Shown here in pieces: positions 35,392-47,957 of a stretch of DNA of 64,000 nt. Below the pieces are notes generated by a model that was not told the origin of the DNA, searched no databases, and was given only the letters and a program-made list of their open reading frames with translations. Where the stretch lies: contig NC_134017.1 of assembly GCF_040712315.1 (NCBI RefSeq), forward strand, positions 56,480,636-56,544,635. The letters are read 5' to 3'. The position numbers and the translations under genes were made by a program. Numbering within the stretch: position 1 is the stretch's first letter; the number at the start of each line of letters is the position of its first letter. The stretch is from Castanea sativa. Its lineage: Eukaryota; Streptophyta; Magnoliopsida; Fagales; Fagaceae.

Positions 35392-36329
35392 ATATATAGT
35401 TCTTATATATTGTTGTGATTGTTTTATAGTTCAATGATAGAAGGGGATCATCTTGTGTGTAGGACCATGCTAGCTTGATAAGAAGAAGCTGACCATATGA
35501 CTTTCTAATGTCATGCCTAATGATTGACCAGCAATCTTTTAATTTCCAATTGATAGGTGAAATTTATTGTTGCTTTTAGCATTGTCTGCATCGTGGGTGG
35601 CCATCTTTTTCTATAGTTCATTACAGTTTTTTTTTTTTTTTTGGTCATCAAAAGCATTATAACTTAACTAGCACATGCATCCTAGCGTTTTTAACGAAGA
35701 AATTAATCTAACGTTTAAATCTCAACTATCTCAATTATCGAATTATAAAAAAATGACGTTATAAGTAAAAAAAGAGTTTAAAATGTTGTATTTTGAAACC
35801 GCGTTACTAAACGAGCACTCACTCACATGCGCGCACACACACTCTCTCTCATGACCTTGTGTGTATCCATTTGTCGTATTATTAAATCCAAAGTCTTACA
35901 TATATACGCTAATGAAATTTTATAACACCACAAAGATATTTAATTAAGTTCACATTGCCATGCAGAACTGGATACTGCAATATCTATTAAGCTGAAAAGA
36001 ATATTGCATAGATTTCTAAGCTACTTCCAACAAAAAATAGCTAAATAAAATAGCAAAAAGATAGATCCTGGTTTGCGTTATTTATACATGCTGACGAAAT
36101 TTGAGAATCTATTAAGGGTAGGTCATAAGGATAACATCACTCAAGCACAATATCTGCAAATAGTTTTGGGTTATAGAGTCATTGCCTTTGGAATATATGT
36201 TATAGAATATTTTCTCTCTCTCTTTCTTTCTCTAACTTTGATTCAGATAAAACCCATAATATTTTTTTTCCTGTTCTAATCACAAAAAATCAAAGACTAT
36301 AGCTCATATACATGTTTTCTTTTTGCAAA

Positions 36330-36577
36330 TCTCCAAAAGACTACAGCAGAGTGACATCAAATTCTATCACAACCGCAACAGCACGTGTACACGTGACAGC
36401 CTTCAATGGCCTACTGAATGTAAACTCACTCTTCACAATAGCAATCTTTGTGGGTCTTTCTCTTTTAGCTTCTTCTTGTTTTCGTCATTGCTGGCACAGG
36501 GGCTTAAGCTGGCTATCACCTTCTTGAATAGTAAGGACGTGGATGAGGCCTTCAGGGCCCACATAAATTTGAATTAG
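36330..36577 (+). pseudogene. Captured fragment of a plant-specific membrane protein gene
   Basis: Two overlapping frames give DYSRVTSNSITTATARVHVT and NGLLNVNSLFTIAIFVGLSL, then in a shifted frame FSFFLFSSLLAQGLKLAI and LNSKDVDEAFRAHINLN. I recognise this combination from an uncharacterised plant integral membrane protein family whose members have the VNVNSLFTIAVFVGLSL-type segment followed by a SSLVAQGLKLAINLLNS-type segment. I cannot name it with certainty. The middle is deleted and the frame is shifted at the junction, so it is a pseudogene fragment inside the CACTA element, same strand as the transposase. Confidence 0.65.
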
Positions 36578-36579
36578 TA

Positions 36580-39148
36580 GACAGATTATCATCAAAAACC
36601 AGGATTTTTTTTTCATAATTATTGTTATTATTATAATTATGATAACTACTATTATTATGGATTGGTCTACCTCGTTATATTTTGATTTTAAGTAACATTA
36701 AGCTTCCTCCAAGTAATTCATATTGAGAAGTGAAGTAGTATTTTGTTAAAAAGAATAAAATCCGTACACGGCCTTATGACATTGTGTGAATCATCTACAA
36801 TATTTTTAAATTATCCTCTCTATTATTGGTTCGTAAAGAAAATGTGTATTGTATTGGAAGTCATAATTATCAAGTGTATTTTATGGTCCTCACCACGAAT
36901 TTTATGTAAGTTGTAAAGAGAAAAAAGAAACTGTCCCACTTCTTAATCACACCCATTTAAGAAGTAAGAAGTACCCTACCCCTACCATATCTTGGAGGAC
37001 TAGATAGTACCTTTAAGAGCATTGCACTTTGCACTGCTCAAGTAAAATAAACTTTACTAAACTGCACTGTGAGTTAATTGCCCTCCTCTCTTGCATTTTA
37101 TCTTTGCTAGAGATATTACTATGTATGTACTTTCGGAGTTTTTACAGTCAATGTGAGACTAATGCAATATTAAAATTGTATAATGAGGGCTTGCTTTGTG
37201 GTGAGTGTACTAGTATAATGGATTGTGCACATCGTGAACTCTCTTATGTAGAAAATAGATATAAACTAGCTTGCTTAACCTAAACTCAGGTGTGGAGGTC
37301 CTTCTCTCCTTTATGAATCCCAAATGCATCGTTATGGAGATTCTTAAGTCAATTTCTTTAGGCCAGTAGACAAGCATATCTCTCCTTCATTGTCATCTCA
37401 TGAATAGTCACATGTAATAGCCTGGTAGAGAAGCATATCTGCAGGCAATTAGAATTTAACTTTTCTATTCGTTTCTTTTTAATGCAGGCTGTTCAATTTC
37501 TCCTACTCTCTCGTGAACACTAAGCATTCTCATTACTCTGATAGTAAGGCTGAAGAGACAAATTTGCAACAGGTGGACCCTGATCAAGTGAGTTGTAGTT
37601 TCGCAATGACAAATTGCACTTGTAACATTCCAATAGTATAAAAGTAAAAGGAAAAGGGAGGATTTTAATATATGTTTCATAGTAATTGATTTGCCATTCA
37701 AGGAGTGTTGTACAGAACTTAGAATACTAAGGTTTTAGCCCTTTAGACTCACCAAAGCATTACATCTGTTCAACCAATGAACAAGACTTTGGTTTTATGT
37801 GGATAATGAGTGTAGAAAGCATGCCTTCACCAAAATGTTGTTGTCATCTCATTTAATACTTACGGAGTAATAACAACATACCCATCTGTGAAACACCATT
37901 TATGCATTCAATTTTCTACATTAGTTTTTTTTTGTTAAATGCAACCAAAATCATGTTATTATGTGATCATGTTTTTTGTTTATAATGCTTACTAATTAGC
38001 AAGTCAAAGGCTACTGAATAACAAAGGATGGGCACCAAGTCATGAACCCTATTATTAAAACAAGAAATTGATTATTACTCTCTTATTTTCGAAAACTCAT
38101 CTATAGTATGGAATTTTAAGTAGCCTTATAAATTATGCCATTGGTACTTATAGAAAATGGGAGGAGAATGTTAATCATATTTCATGTGAGAAAAAGAACC
38201 ACTTTAGGAGTACCATTTGCTTGGCTTTCACTTTTTATATGTACAATGGTAGTATAATAGAGACATAAATATACACCGGAGTTATTGTGGACCCCCGAAA
38301 GTTGTTGTAGTTCTAGGAATGCTTAAACTTAGTAGAGACATAAGGCCCACCAAAAGATGCAAAATGACATAAGGCCATTGGTCCGTTAGAGACATTATTG
38401 TCCTATATATATACATATTAATATACACACACATGCACATACACGCACATTACACCTACCACATTCCTATTTGTAAATGCAAAAGAGCCTTTCTTGTTAA
38501 ACCTGCTTGAATTGGATGAACCCTTGTTGACAGTAATATGTGTGATGGAAATTTTATGGATTGCAGGTTGGGGAAGAGCTTTTTCCTTTGAGTTAGACGA
38601 GAACAGTCAAGTGGTATGAACTACTTTCCTTTTCAACACCTGCAACTTTTTCTCATTCATTGGGTGTGATTGCATTATTTACTTCTGTGATGACACTATG
38701 TAAAACAGAAAGCAAACAACATGAGTCCTTTATTTAGGCATTGTTGATGGATTACGTTCATATAGGTCATTTTGAAGCACATATTTCGTATGAAACCAAC
38801 ATCACACTCTTGCATCCAAAATTTTTTGAACTCACTTTTGACCAATGACCCAAGTATTTAAGCATCATGGTATGACAGAGTTAAAAATTATTACGGATGT
38901 AATAATTATTACAATTACATTAATTGGGTATTTGTTAATATATTTTTGTAAAACACTTATGCTTAACTACTTTTAGAACTTATCACACTGATACGCATCT
39001 ACGATAAGTGCTATGTGTTCTAAGAAAATTTAAGCATATTTGGGTATGTCTGTTCTTAACAAATCATAAATGATATTATATATAATAATTATTACCTTCG
39101 TAGTAACAAATCTTGGTGTAGGTAAAATTCTTTAAATATTGTGCTGCA
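36580..39148 (+). other. CACTA internal region upstream of TNP2
   Basis: AT-rich, with no recognised coding function. Exon-like pieces with AG/GT borders lie near 37,488-37,588 and 38,568-38,613 and could be 5' untranslated exons of the TNP2 transcript. This is guesswork from splice-like borders only. Confidence 0.35.
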
Positions 39149-42100
39149 ATGGATAAAAGTTGGATGGACAAGAAGAGGGGTTCAAGGGAATATTTTGAAG
39201 GTGTAGCAAAATTTGTGGAATTTGCCTCTCTATCTGTGCGCAATGGGAAGATCTTGTGTCCTTGTGTGAAATGTGTGAATTTGATTTCAGTACTGCCAAA
39301 TGTGGCACGTGATCATTGTTGGGGTTCGGAGATGCTTAACAATTACAAATTTTGGAAATTTCATGGGGAATCGGCGGCTGCCACGACAACTACCGTATGT
39401 GGGAGCTCTCATGTGCAAGAAACCCTAAATGAATATGGTGATTTTCAGGGGATGTTGCACGATTTATGGCCCCCGCATGAAATGGAACCCGAACCAATGG
39501 AAGAAGGTCCAACTGTGCAACATGCGGCTGAAGGGCTGAATGATGAGGCCAATAAGTTTTACAAGATGATAGATGATGTAGACAAACCTTTATATGAAGT
39601 TTTACAAAATTTAGCATTTTCTCAGCCATTGTCGTGTTGTTCCAATTGAAGACTCTGTGTGATTGGACGAACAAGTCATTTACTATGTTGCTTCAAGTTT
39701 TGAAGGATTTACTTCCTTCAGATGCCAAGTTGCCAAAAGACCATTATGAGGCTAAGAAGATAATTCGAGACTTGGGTTTGGGTTATGAGAAGATTCATAC
39801 TTGTCCCAATGACTGCATGTTATTTTGGAAGGACAATGTTAACCTCAACGTGTGTCCTTGTTGTACCGCTTCAAGGTGGAAAACAAATGAGGCATCTGTT
39901 ACTAGTAAAAATGCTTCATCCAATAAGGGAAAGAAGAAAGCTGCAAAGATCCTACGGTGGTTCCCTTTAAAGCCAAGATTGCAACGGCTATTTCTTTCAC
40001 CCGATTTGGCTAGTTCTATGAAATGGCATGTTAATGGTCGTACAGATGATGGGGTTATGCGGCATCCTGCTGACTCCGAGGCATGGAAAATGTTTGACAC
40101 TAAGCATTTAGAATTCTCGTCTGACCCTCGTAATGTCAGACTTGGATTAGCTGCGGATAGGTTCAACCCCTTTGGAATTATAAGTACTAGTCACAGTACA
40201 TGGCCTGTCATGTTGGTCCCCTACAATCTCCCACCTTGGCTGTGCATGAAATGGTCATCTTTGATTCTATCAACGGTTATTCCTTGTCCTACCTCACCAG
40301 GGCTTGCTATAGATGTGTACTTGCAACCATTAGTAGAAGAACTAAGGGGGTTATGGGATGTTGGAGTACAGGCATACGATGCATCTTCAAAAGAAATATT
40401 CCAATTGTGTGCAGCGTTGATGTGGACTGTAAATGATTTTCCTACATACGCAGATTTGTCGGGTTGGAGTACCAAAGGTGGGTTGGCGTGTCCTTCTTGT
40501 GCCATGGAGATCGACTCTCGGTATTTAAAAAATGGCCATAAATTCTATTACATGGGACATAGGCGATGGTTGGATCTTGACCACAATTTCCGTGAAGAAG
40601 GTATGTTATTTGATGGATCTAATGATACGCGATTGGCTCCTGTACCACCAGTCGTGTCACAGATTATTCCGGACACTGAACATTTAGTTGGACGTTGTCT
40701 GGGAAGGAAATGTCAACTTGCTTACAATAAAAGAAAGAGAGGGGAGGCAGATCAAAGTGGTTGGAAGAAGAGAAGTATATTGTTCACCTTGCCTTATTGG
40801 GAGGATCACAAGTTGCGACACAATCTTGATGTGATACATATAGAGAAGAATGTGATGGACAATATACTTGGCACACTGTTGAACTTGAAGGATCAAACAA
40901 AGGATAATTACAAGGCACAGCTTGACTTGGCGGACATGGGGATAAGGACTCAACTTCACCTACAACGAAGAAGTGATGATAAGTATATTATACCACCCGC
41001 TTGTTTTCATATGAGTTCATTGGAGAGAGATGGTTTCTTGCAAGTTTTGAAGGATGTAACAGTGCCTGATGGGTACGCTTCCAATATCTCACACCGTGTG
41101 TATATGAAAAAATGCAAGATTTCTGGTTTGAAGAGTCATGATAATCACATCTTGATGCAGCAATTTTTTCCCATAGCATTACGCGGGTCTTTGCCATCTC
41201 ATGTTACTAGGCCTTTGATAAAGTTAGCTTGCTTCTTTAGAGAAATTTGTTCCAAAACCCTTAGTGTTTCAGATATTGTGACTGTTGAGGCAAACATTGC
41301 ATTGACGTTGTGTGAATTGGAAAAGATATTTCCTCCATCCTTCTTTATAGTGATGGTACATTTAGTCATGCACTTAGCTGCTGAAGCCAAGATTGGTGGT
41401 CCAGTGCACTACCAGTGGATGTATCCCATTGAGAGGTAAGATGTATGTAATATTATTGATCAACTATGAGCTTTATGTGCGCGTTCAAATAACCATGGCC
41501 AATCATTAATCTTAATATTCCTTTATAGGTACCTCGGACGCCTTAAGTCATATGTACGAAATAGAGCTGCTCAAGAAGGGTCTATTGCTAAAGGATACAT
41601 AGTAGAGGAGTGCTTAACATTTTGTTCACGGTATATGGAAGGAGTTGAAACTATATTCAATCGACCGACCAGGACGATTGAGGAGTCAACAGGGGTTGTT
41701 TCAATCGTGACACTAAGTAATAAAGAGTGGACCCAAGCCCATCACTATGTTTTATTCAATTCTGAAAACATCAACCACTTTCGTGAGTAAGTACTACATA
41801 TTCCAATATGAGTGCACATCAATCCATTGTACGTTAGGTCTATTAACCCTAATACAATTGCCTGCACAGGATGCACAAAAGATTGATGGAAGACAAACTC
41901 CGAAAAGGCCACCATCGTATATCCAAGGCCATTATATATAAGCACCACATGGAGAACTTTTGTAGTTGGTTTAGGTGTCACGTACGTATGACAGTTTCAA
42001 CTTCTTAAACTTGTAACACTATGGTTACTTGTACTGATATGAATAATTTTGTTTTGATATATTAGGTGATGTCATTGACTAGTGCTGATAGGGAAAGGGA

Positions 42101-42811
42101 GGGAGTTAGTGATACCCTTGCTGCACTGTCCAAATGGCCATATAATTATGTAAAGCGGCTGAAGCATTATGTCATAAATAGCTTAAAATTTAGGAGTGTA
42201 AAAGATGAGGTAAACAGAAAAACGCAAAATAGTGGAGTTAGTGTCGCTACTGATGGTGGCATTACATACTATGGTGTTTTAAGTGATATAATCGAGTTGA
42301 ATTATTCTAAGAATATCAAACATGTGTTATTCAAGTGTAAATGGGTTGATGACCAAAATAGGAGAGGATATAAGACTAATGAATTTGGGTTTGCTATGGT
42401 GAACTTTACACACTTCATACATGGTGGGGATGAATTAATAGATGAACCGTATGTCTTGGCATCTCAAGCTACACAAGTTTTTTTTATGTGGAAGACAAAA
42501 GGTAGAAGGATTGGTATGTTGTTGTCAAAACTAAAGCTAGGGATGTCTTTGATGCCGGTGTTAGTCCCCAACGTGACGAGGATGACACATATAGTTTTTC
42601 TGAGAATGTTCCGTACAATGTAAGTAGTAATGAGGTTGTGAGTGACAACCTTGATTAGGCTCGGGATGATGTAGAGGGAATGACAATTGATGCCTCTATC
42701 ATTGCTGAAAAAGATCTTCATGAAGTGGACAACTTAGACGATTGTGAGTTTATTGACGATGAGTCCAACAATGAAGATGCCAACGAGGACGAGTACACTG
42801 ATGATGAGTAG
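39149..42811 (+). pseudogene. CACTA transposase gene, TNP2 type, four exons, damaged
   Basis: Exon 1 (39,149-41,435) begins MDKSWMDKKRGS, the transposase-associated domain, with a CPCVKC zinc-binding pair. It then runs into the TNP2 transposase domain (DWTNKSFTMLL, LGLGYEKIHTCPNDC, ADLSGWSTKGGLACPSC) and DUF4218 (HLAAEAKIGGPVHYQWMYPI). Exon 2 (41,529-about 41,787), exon 3 (about 41,871-41,979) and exon 4 (from about 42,066) complete it with GT-AG borders. Exon 4 carries DUF4216 (GVLSDIIELNYSK, KCKWVDDQNRRGY) and an acidic tail ending in a stop at 42,809. Damage: a one-base loss near 39,597-39,607, an extra T in a T run near 42,478-42,485, and stops in the tail. TNP2 cuts the element ends in the family; this copy is probably inactive. 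Confidence 0.9.
41436..41528 (+). other. Intron in TNP2 (DUF4218 region)
   Basis: GTAAGATG ... TTTATAG interrupts the codon pair joining YQWMYPIER to YLGRLKSYV. The reading is seamless after removal. Confidence 0.85.
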
Positions 42812-43234
42812 TGTAATAGTTTAGTGGTGTATTATGTGTTTGGATGTTACAGTTATTAATGAAAATGTATGCCATCATGAATTTGTTGGAATGCCTCTGT
42901 GTAGTATTTGATTTCTTTGTTAATGAAACCTTAATGTTGTTAATTCCTTAAATTTTTTACTTATTATGCATCTAATTCATTCTCCTGCTCACTATTGGAT
43001 TTGAAATTCATTTGTTATGAACTTGGATATATGTTCGTGTGGTGTTAGGGTTTCCTTTCGTCGTTGTTAAAGTGTTGGCAAAGAGAAGCTCTTAAACTTC
43101 GATATGTGGCTTGTATATGTTGTTAGATATTAAAATGAGTTATTTTACTTTGTGTTTTTCACTTGCATTGTAAGCAATTGATTGTTGTCTATAATTAACA
43201 TTTTCTTTGTGTTCTAAAGTTGTTGAACGCAGGA
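42812..43234 (+). other. Spacer between the two CACTA genes
   Basis: Holds the 3' untranslated region of TNP2 and the 5' region of the next gene. A weak AATGAAA-type polyadenylation context lies near 42,857. Nothing else was seen. Confidence 0.45.
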
Positions 43235-43612
43235 ATGGGAAGGAAACATCCATTGAAGTTTGTTCATGTTGGCGAAGGATCGTCACGTTTAAGACAGAGG
43301 AGGGAGGAGGAGTTGGAGGCCGCCTGTACTGCTGAGTAGGCAAGAGCCGATGCAAGTGTTGATGGGACACAACCCCCAAGTAGTGGACACGTCTTCAAAT
43401 GTAACGTTTGATATTTATTACTAGATACATAATTATGCTGTTGTTGGCTACATCAATGAGAAGGGATCGTGGATTGACGGTTGTTGAAGTTGGTGAAGGA
43501 AATGGACATTCATGACAGAGCGTGCAGAAGGAGCTGGACGCCGCCTTTGCGGCTGATCAGGCAAGAGGGGATGCAAGTGATGATGATGAGACGCAACCCC
43601 CAGGTAGTTTAC
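43235..43612 (+). repeat. Tandem duplication of the first coding exon of the second CACTA gene
   Basis: 43,235-43,385 and about 43,458-43,612 encode similar peptides (VGEGSSRLRQRREEELEAA versus VGEGNGHS, stop, then KELDAAFAADQARGDAS). Each ends in an acidic TQPP block and a GT donor-like site. The copies have diverged and both contain a stop. Confidence 0.7.
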
Positions 43613-44774
43613 ATGTCTAGGGACAATTTGAATTTTTAGTGTACAAATTTCCTTTAATATTAATATTAATTATTACCATGGTTCGTTTACATGGTTTTTA
43701 TTATGTTCTTCAGATAACAACAATAGGTTGCCCATTGCTTCTTTTCAATTTATGAAAACATGAACTTTGTTAATTCACTTATTGTACTGAGTAATAAGTA
43801 AATTAACAAAACGAATGGAAAAAAAAGATTAAGTAATAATATAGTATGAAAATGTCCACATTTACCAAGAGCATATTCATGTTACTTGAGCATTTGAGCT
43901 ATATATAGTAACTTCTGTAATTGTGAACTTAGAAATTCCATTCGTAATGGTGGTTTACTATATGCAGATGATGTAGTTCAAGAAACCCTAGCATCCAATA
44001 ATTTGCGTAAAAAGCGTGGGAATACGCTGCTTACACGAATATGGAGTCTTCCACCTAACATGAAAATTGAATGTGACTTAAATGCACGCGGCCAACCGAT
44101 TGGGGAGAGCAGAAAAACATTCAAAAGGTGGTTGGGCACTTTTTGCCTCAGCCACGTCTACTGCCCACTTGTGCCAACTACTTGGACGCGTGTCCCGACT
44201 AGCAACAAAGTAGATTGTTGGATGGAAATTGAGGTAGTATCAAATTAAGCTATTTTAAACTGTTATGTATAATCGTGTGTGGTAAATCTTAACTTTTCAG
44301 TAGGGTGAACTATTGTATTATGCTAACTCAATTTTTGCATTGCAGAAACGGTGGATCATTGACCTAGAAATTATCCAACCAACTGATCAAATGACTTGGG
44401 CAATGCACCAGCTGGGGGAATTGAGGAGGAATCAACGGGACAAGTTGAAAAGGAAATGCTACAAAGATGATGCGTCGAGAGCAGATGTCATTGAAAGATG
44501 ACCAGAATGGGCTGATGAGCAGCAGTTTATTCAGCTAGTTAACTATTGGTTTCATGAAGACACGCGGGTATGGAAATTTTCTTGCTATTTTATCTATTAG
44601 TGGTAATATACATATGATGGGGTATTTGAATTTACCGAGTACAGTTTATGTAACTGATTTTTTTTGTTTTCTTTTGTTCATAGACATTAAGTAGTATGAA
44701 TAAAAGAAGTCGTGGTAAACAGAGGAGATCGCAAGATCAGGGCCTATAAGTTTTGCCCAAACTACAGACAATAT

Positions 44775-46214
44775 GGTAAGAAATGCATTATATAACAACT
44801 ACCCAGGGTTTTAATATTGCACAATTTTAGATTCAAATGTAAAGAATATAAAGAGTTTGATGAAACTAATTTACAGAAGAATCTTGAGCATTTTGTGTGA
44901 ATTAATATGGAATTGTTAGCATTGCTTGCCTCATTAGTAAAATTCCGTAATAAAACGTCCGGTCAGAGGAGCATGTGAGGTTTCATGTTGATGCAAATGA
45001 GAGCACAGTGTTGGGGCAAGGAAGACTTGGCTTTTTTGCATGTTCATGACTATTAATACACATTTCTTGTGGTGTTTCCTGTTCTTAATTAGTGATTTCA
45101 TTAAGAACTATGTTTGCCATGTTGTGAACTTGCTATATTGGTTTGGTATATAGCAATTGGTTGTTCTTTGAATGTGCTTTCCTTTATTACATTCTCTGTG
45201 GAAAACTAAATAGGTTGAAAGTGGACAACTCCAATACAATTGGCATGCATATGTTTGGTAGGTGCATGCATACAACACATAGGAGTGATTAATGCAGAGT
45301 GATAATGTGTGACTATGTTTAAGGTACAATTGTAGGATGCCTAGTTGGTGGTTTTGACTGATAAACATGGCTATCACACGATTGATTACAAAACTCATAC
45401 TTGCATCTAAACTGAAGCTGATTTAACTTGTGCATGGAAGGGGAAAGAAAAAAAAAACAATGCATGAATGTACTATCAAAGTACACCTATTTGTTACACT
45501 TTGCACAAGATAGGAGTATTGACACAAGGATACAACATACTTTTTTCAAAATATGTTTGTGAACCATTTTCCTACAAACAAAGTAAGAATAAGTGAACCA
45601 TTAAGTGTTGTCTTTCTTTGTAACATATTAAAAGAAAATTTTGTTTGAAAAAATTATTGTCATAGTTGAGTTGGAGGAATGTATTAAAGTTGACCCTGAA
45701 TGAATATGCATCTGAAAAGTTGCTTCTTGTCATTTATTTTTATTTAGAAACTTAGATTTTATACTACAATGGTGTAATTCTGAGTGCTGAATGCATTTTA
45801 CTTAATATTGATTCAATGACAAACCATACAACTTGAGTGTATTAATAATTTCAATCAATATAAACCTGTGTGTAATATTTACTCTTTTTCTTTAACCTGT
45901 TACACTTTGCTTCTCTATAAACAGTTGTCATATATGTATATTTACATGTTGGTCAAGGAATTAGGCAATGACATACAACACCAAAGCTGGCTTCTATGCA
46001 TAAAGATAGGGACCAAAACCACTTCATACTAAGCATTCGCATAAAGATAACAAAACTTGTCTTCTTGAACATAATAATGTAATGGTTTTTATTTTATTAT
46101 ACATTATACTGCATGTTATGAGTGAAATTCCATTTGCTAAGTTTGGTTGTCGATTGCCGCTTCATATCACCAACATAAATTTTCACTATTGTAATGAAAA
46201 TGTTGAATATGTAG
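44775..46214 (+). other. Long intron of the second CACTA gene
   Basis: Bounded by a GTAAGAAA donor and a TATGTAG acceptor. AT-rich, no gene recognised inside. Confidence 0.55.
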
Positions 46215-46861
46215 GCAAAAGAAACTGGGCAGGCAGTGGAGCGTGCCGTGCTTTTTGCGAAAGTATACAGCACCAAAGAAGGGCATCCTGTTACTCCTGA
46301 TGTGGGGGAGAAGATTGTAAGTCGTATATCGTAACCTATTTTTTTTGTATTTTGTGCGTGAATTGTTTAGAGCAAGTACTATGTTATTTGGTTCTTGTGT
46401 GATAACAGAAACAAATGGCTAAAATTTTAAATCGTGGAAGCTCACTACAAGGATCACGGTGCGAAGGAATCCTATGGTCAAAGGATGATGCTTTTGCCCA
46501 AGTGATGTGGGCAGAACGCTCTGGACGTGTTCGTGGGGTGGGTTTTGGACCAACTCCATCAGGAAGAAATGGGTCCAACCGTTCATGCTACACACTTCCA
46601 CCGTCGTCTATCGAAACAGCCCATTGAATGACTGAATTGGAAACTTTGCACTAGACTTTGAGGGACCAACTTGCCCAAGTATAGCAGAGGTATCAGGAGC
46701 AAATCGCGGACTTACATGAGCAGTATAAGGCGGAACTCACCTCAGCAATTGCCCAATTAGAAGCAAAGCATAACGAACAAATGGCAGAGGTGATGAAAAC
46801 AATGGGCAACATGTTACATGATTTAGGCCCACTTATAAGTGCTTCAAAGCTGCAGTTTCAG

Positions 46862-47358
46862 GTACTAAAAATGTTGTGTTTAATTTAATTTAATAAAAAT
46901 AGTGGTTTATTGCAATGAATTGTTACGTTAGAAATAATACAATGTATTTAATGTATTCAAGGTAACGCTGCATCTAAATGAAGACTCTTTGTGGATATTT
47001 TGTGATTGTATATTGTATTATACACAGATTGACAATATTTTGGCTGTTCATGAAGGAATATGGTAGACATTATTATTATTTTGATATTATACATAGGTCA
47101 ATCATGCCATTCAAAGATGGCCAAGGTTTTTTGTGCACAAAAAATCTTGTAGTTGTATCTCTTGTATATGTAGACAACTACATTAATGCTTTAACAACAT
47201 AGAAGAACGACCAAGAGGATTAAATAGTGAAGTCATGCATTCTCATTGTAAGTTTGAAATATGAATAATACAGTTTCGTAATTTGTGGTTTGATTTGTTT
47301 TCTTTATTGTTATTTTAGTACTTTTTGCTAGTTCAATTTGTGTAATTTTGTTGGATAG
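46862..47358 (+). other. CACTA region after the second gene, unassigned
   Basis: AT-rich and without recognisable coding sequence. A 74-codon open frame at 46,978-47,202 has no motif. Confidence 0.4.
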
Positions 47359-47359
47359 G

Positions 47360-47480
47360 AAAGTTTTCATTATCGCTCATGTTGATAATGGCAAGTCGAG
47401 TCTTTGCTGACAGGCTTTTGGAGCGCACTAGGACCATTAAGAAAGGACATGGTCAGCCTTAGTACCTTCACAAGTTGAAG
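47360..47480 (+). pseudogene. Captured exon of GUF1 (mitochondrial LepA-type translation GTPase)
   Basis: The reading KVFIIAHVDNGKSSL, a one-base shift, then ADRLLERTRTIKKGHGQP, a stop, and YLHKLK corresponds to the GTPase P-loop region of plant GUF1. The intact family reads IIAHVDHGKST for the G1 motif, so the catalytic-region His has become Asn here. The IKKGHGQP block separates mitochondrial GUF1 from chloroplast LEPA. A GTATGT donor follows directly at 47,481 and an AG precedes, so a whole exon with intron borders was taken from genomic DNA. The parent enzyme is an EF-G-like factor that promotes ribosome back-translocation. This copy is dead. Confidence 0.85.
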
Positions 47481-47957
47481 GTATGTCGGCACTTTTAAAA
47501 GATTTGTTTTTGTTGTTGTTTAGGAAGAATTTGACCTTTGGTATCCAAAGGAATTTGTATTGCTTTCGAGTGGGCTTGTTTAAGAGTGATGAGTGAAGTT
47601 TATACTTGCCACATTGTCTAGGAAGAGACATGCATAGGGAATGATATGAAATTTATGTGCTTTTGAGTGTATGACAACTGAGAAGTTATAAATTTTTACT
47701 ATTTACCAGGAAAAATTGGGTAAAAAATTGCAAACCTTAGCAGTGCTTCAAAAAAAAAAATCTTCGAAGCTATGTCAATTTTACTATAAATAGTTTCCAA
47801 ATTAATGTGCAAATCAATGTAATTAGTGTCACATCAACAATAATTTGACAAAGCAGTTTATGTAGTATCACTCTTGTCGTTGTTAGTTGCTAATGCTTGT
47901 TGTTGTGTTTGTTGAAATTCACGGAGCATTCATGTGTGTTGCTAAGAAGTGGAAAAA
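47481..47957 (+). other. Intron-like spacer between captured fragments
   Basis: Follows the GUF1 donor site. AT-rich, nothing recognised; the A-run at 47,750-47,760 is the only simple repeat. Confidence 0.4.

Larger units (their letters stand above)
29926..36330 (+). other. CACTA internal region, no coding function recognised
   Basis: About 6.4 kb of AT-rich sequence. It begins with several GGGTTTCGATTTT-like short repeats (29,950-30,140), which resemble an intron or 5' untranslated region. Exon-like GC-richer islands with GT/AG borders occur near 30,163-30,262 and 32,116-32,180 and may be 5' untranslated exons of a transposon transcript. A GC-rich island at 33,355-33,405 is unassigned. Simple repeats are listed separately. 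Confidence 0.4.
43235..46861 (+). pseudogene. CACTA second gene, TNPA/PF03004-type transposase, multi-exon, damaged
   Basis: Likely exons: 43,235-43,385 (MGRKHPLKFVHVGEG...), 43,968-44,231 (KKRGNTLLTRIWSLPP, QPIGESRKTFKRWLGTF), 44,346-44,569 (KRWIIDLEIIQPTDQ...), 44,683-44,774, 46,215-46,316 (AKETGQAVERAVLFAKVYS) and 46,409-46,861. This block order matches the plant transposase domain PF03004 found next to TNP2 in CACTA elements. The last exon includes a GFGPTPSGR block and a Glu/Gln-rich coiled coil (LEAKHNEQMAEVMKTMG). Breaks: a TGA after ADVIER, a frame change after RRSQDQG, and stops after SIETAH and in the coiled coil. The protein is thought to bind subterminal repeats. This copy is probably inactive. 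Confidence 0.8.

Noticed and set aside
37029..37283. 84-codon frame in the CACTA interior as another captured gene
   Set aside because: No family resemblance could be found by eye; left unassigned.
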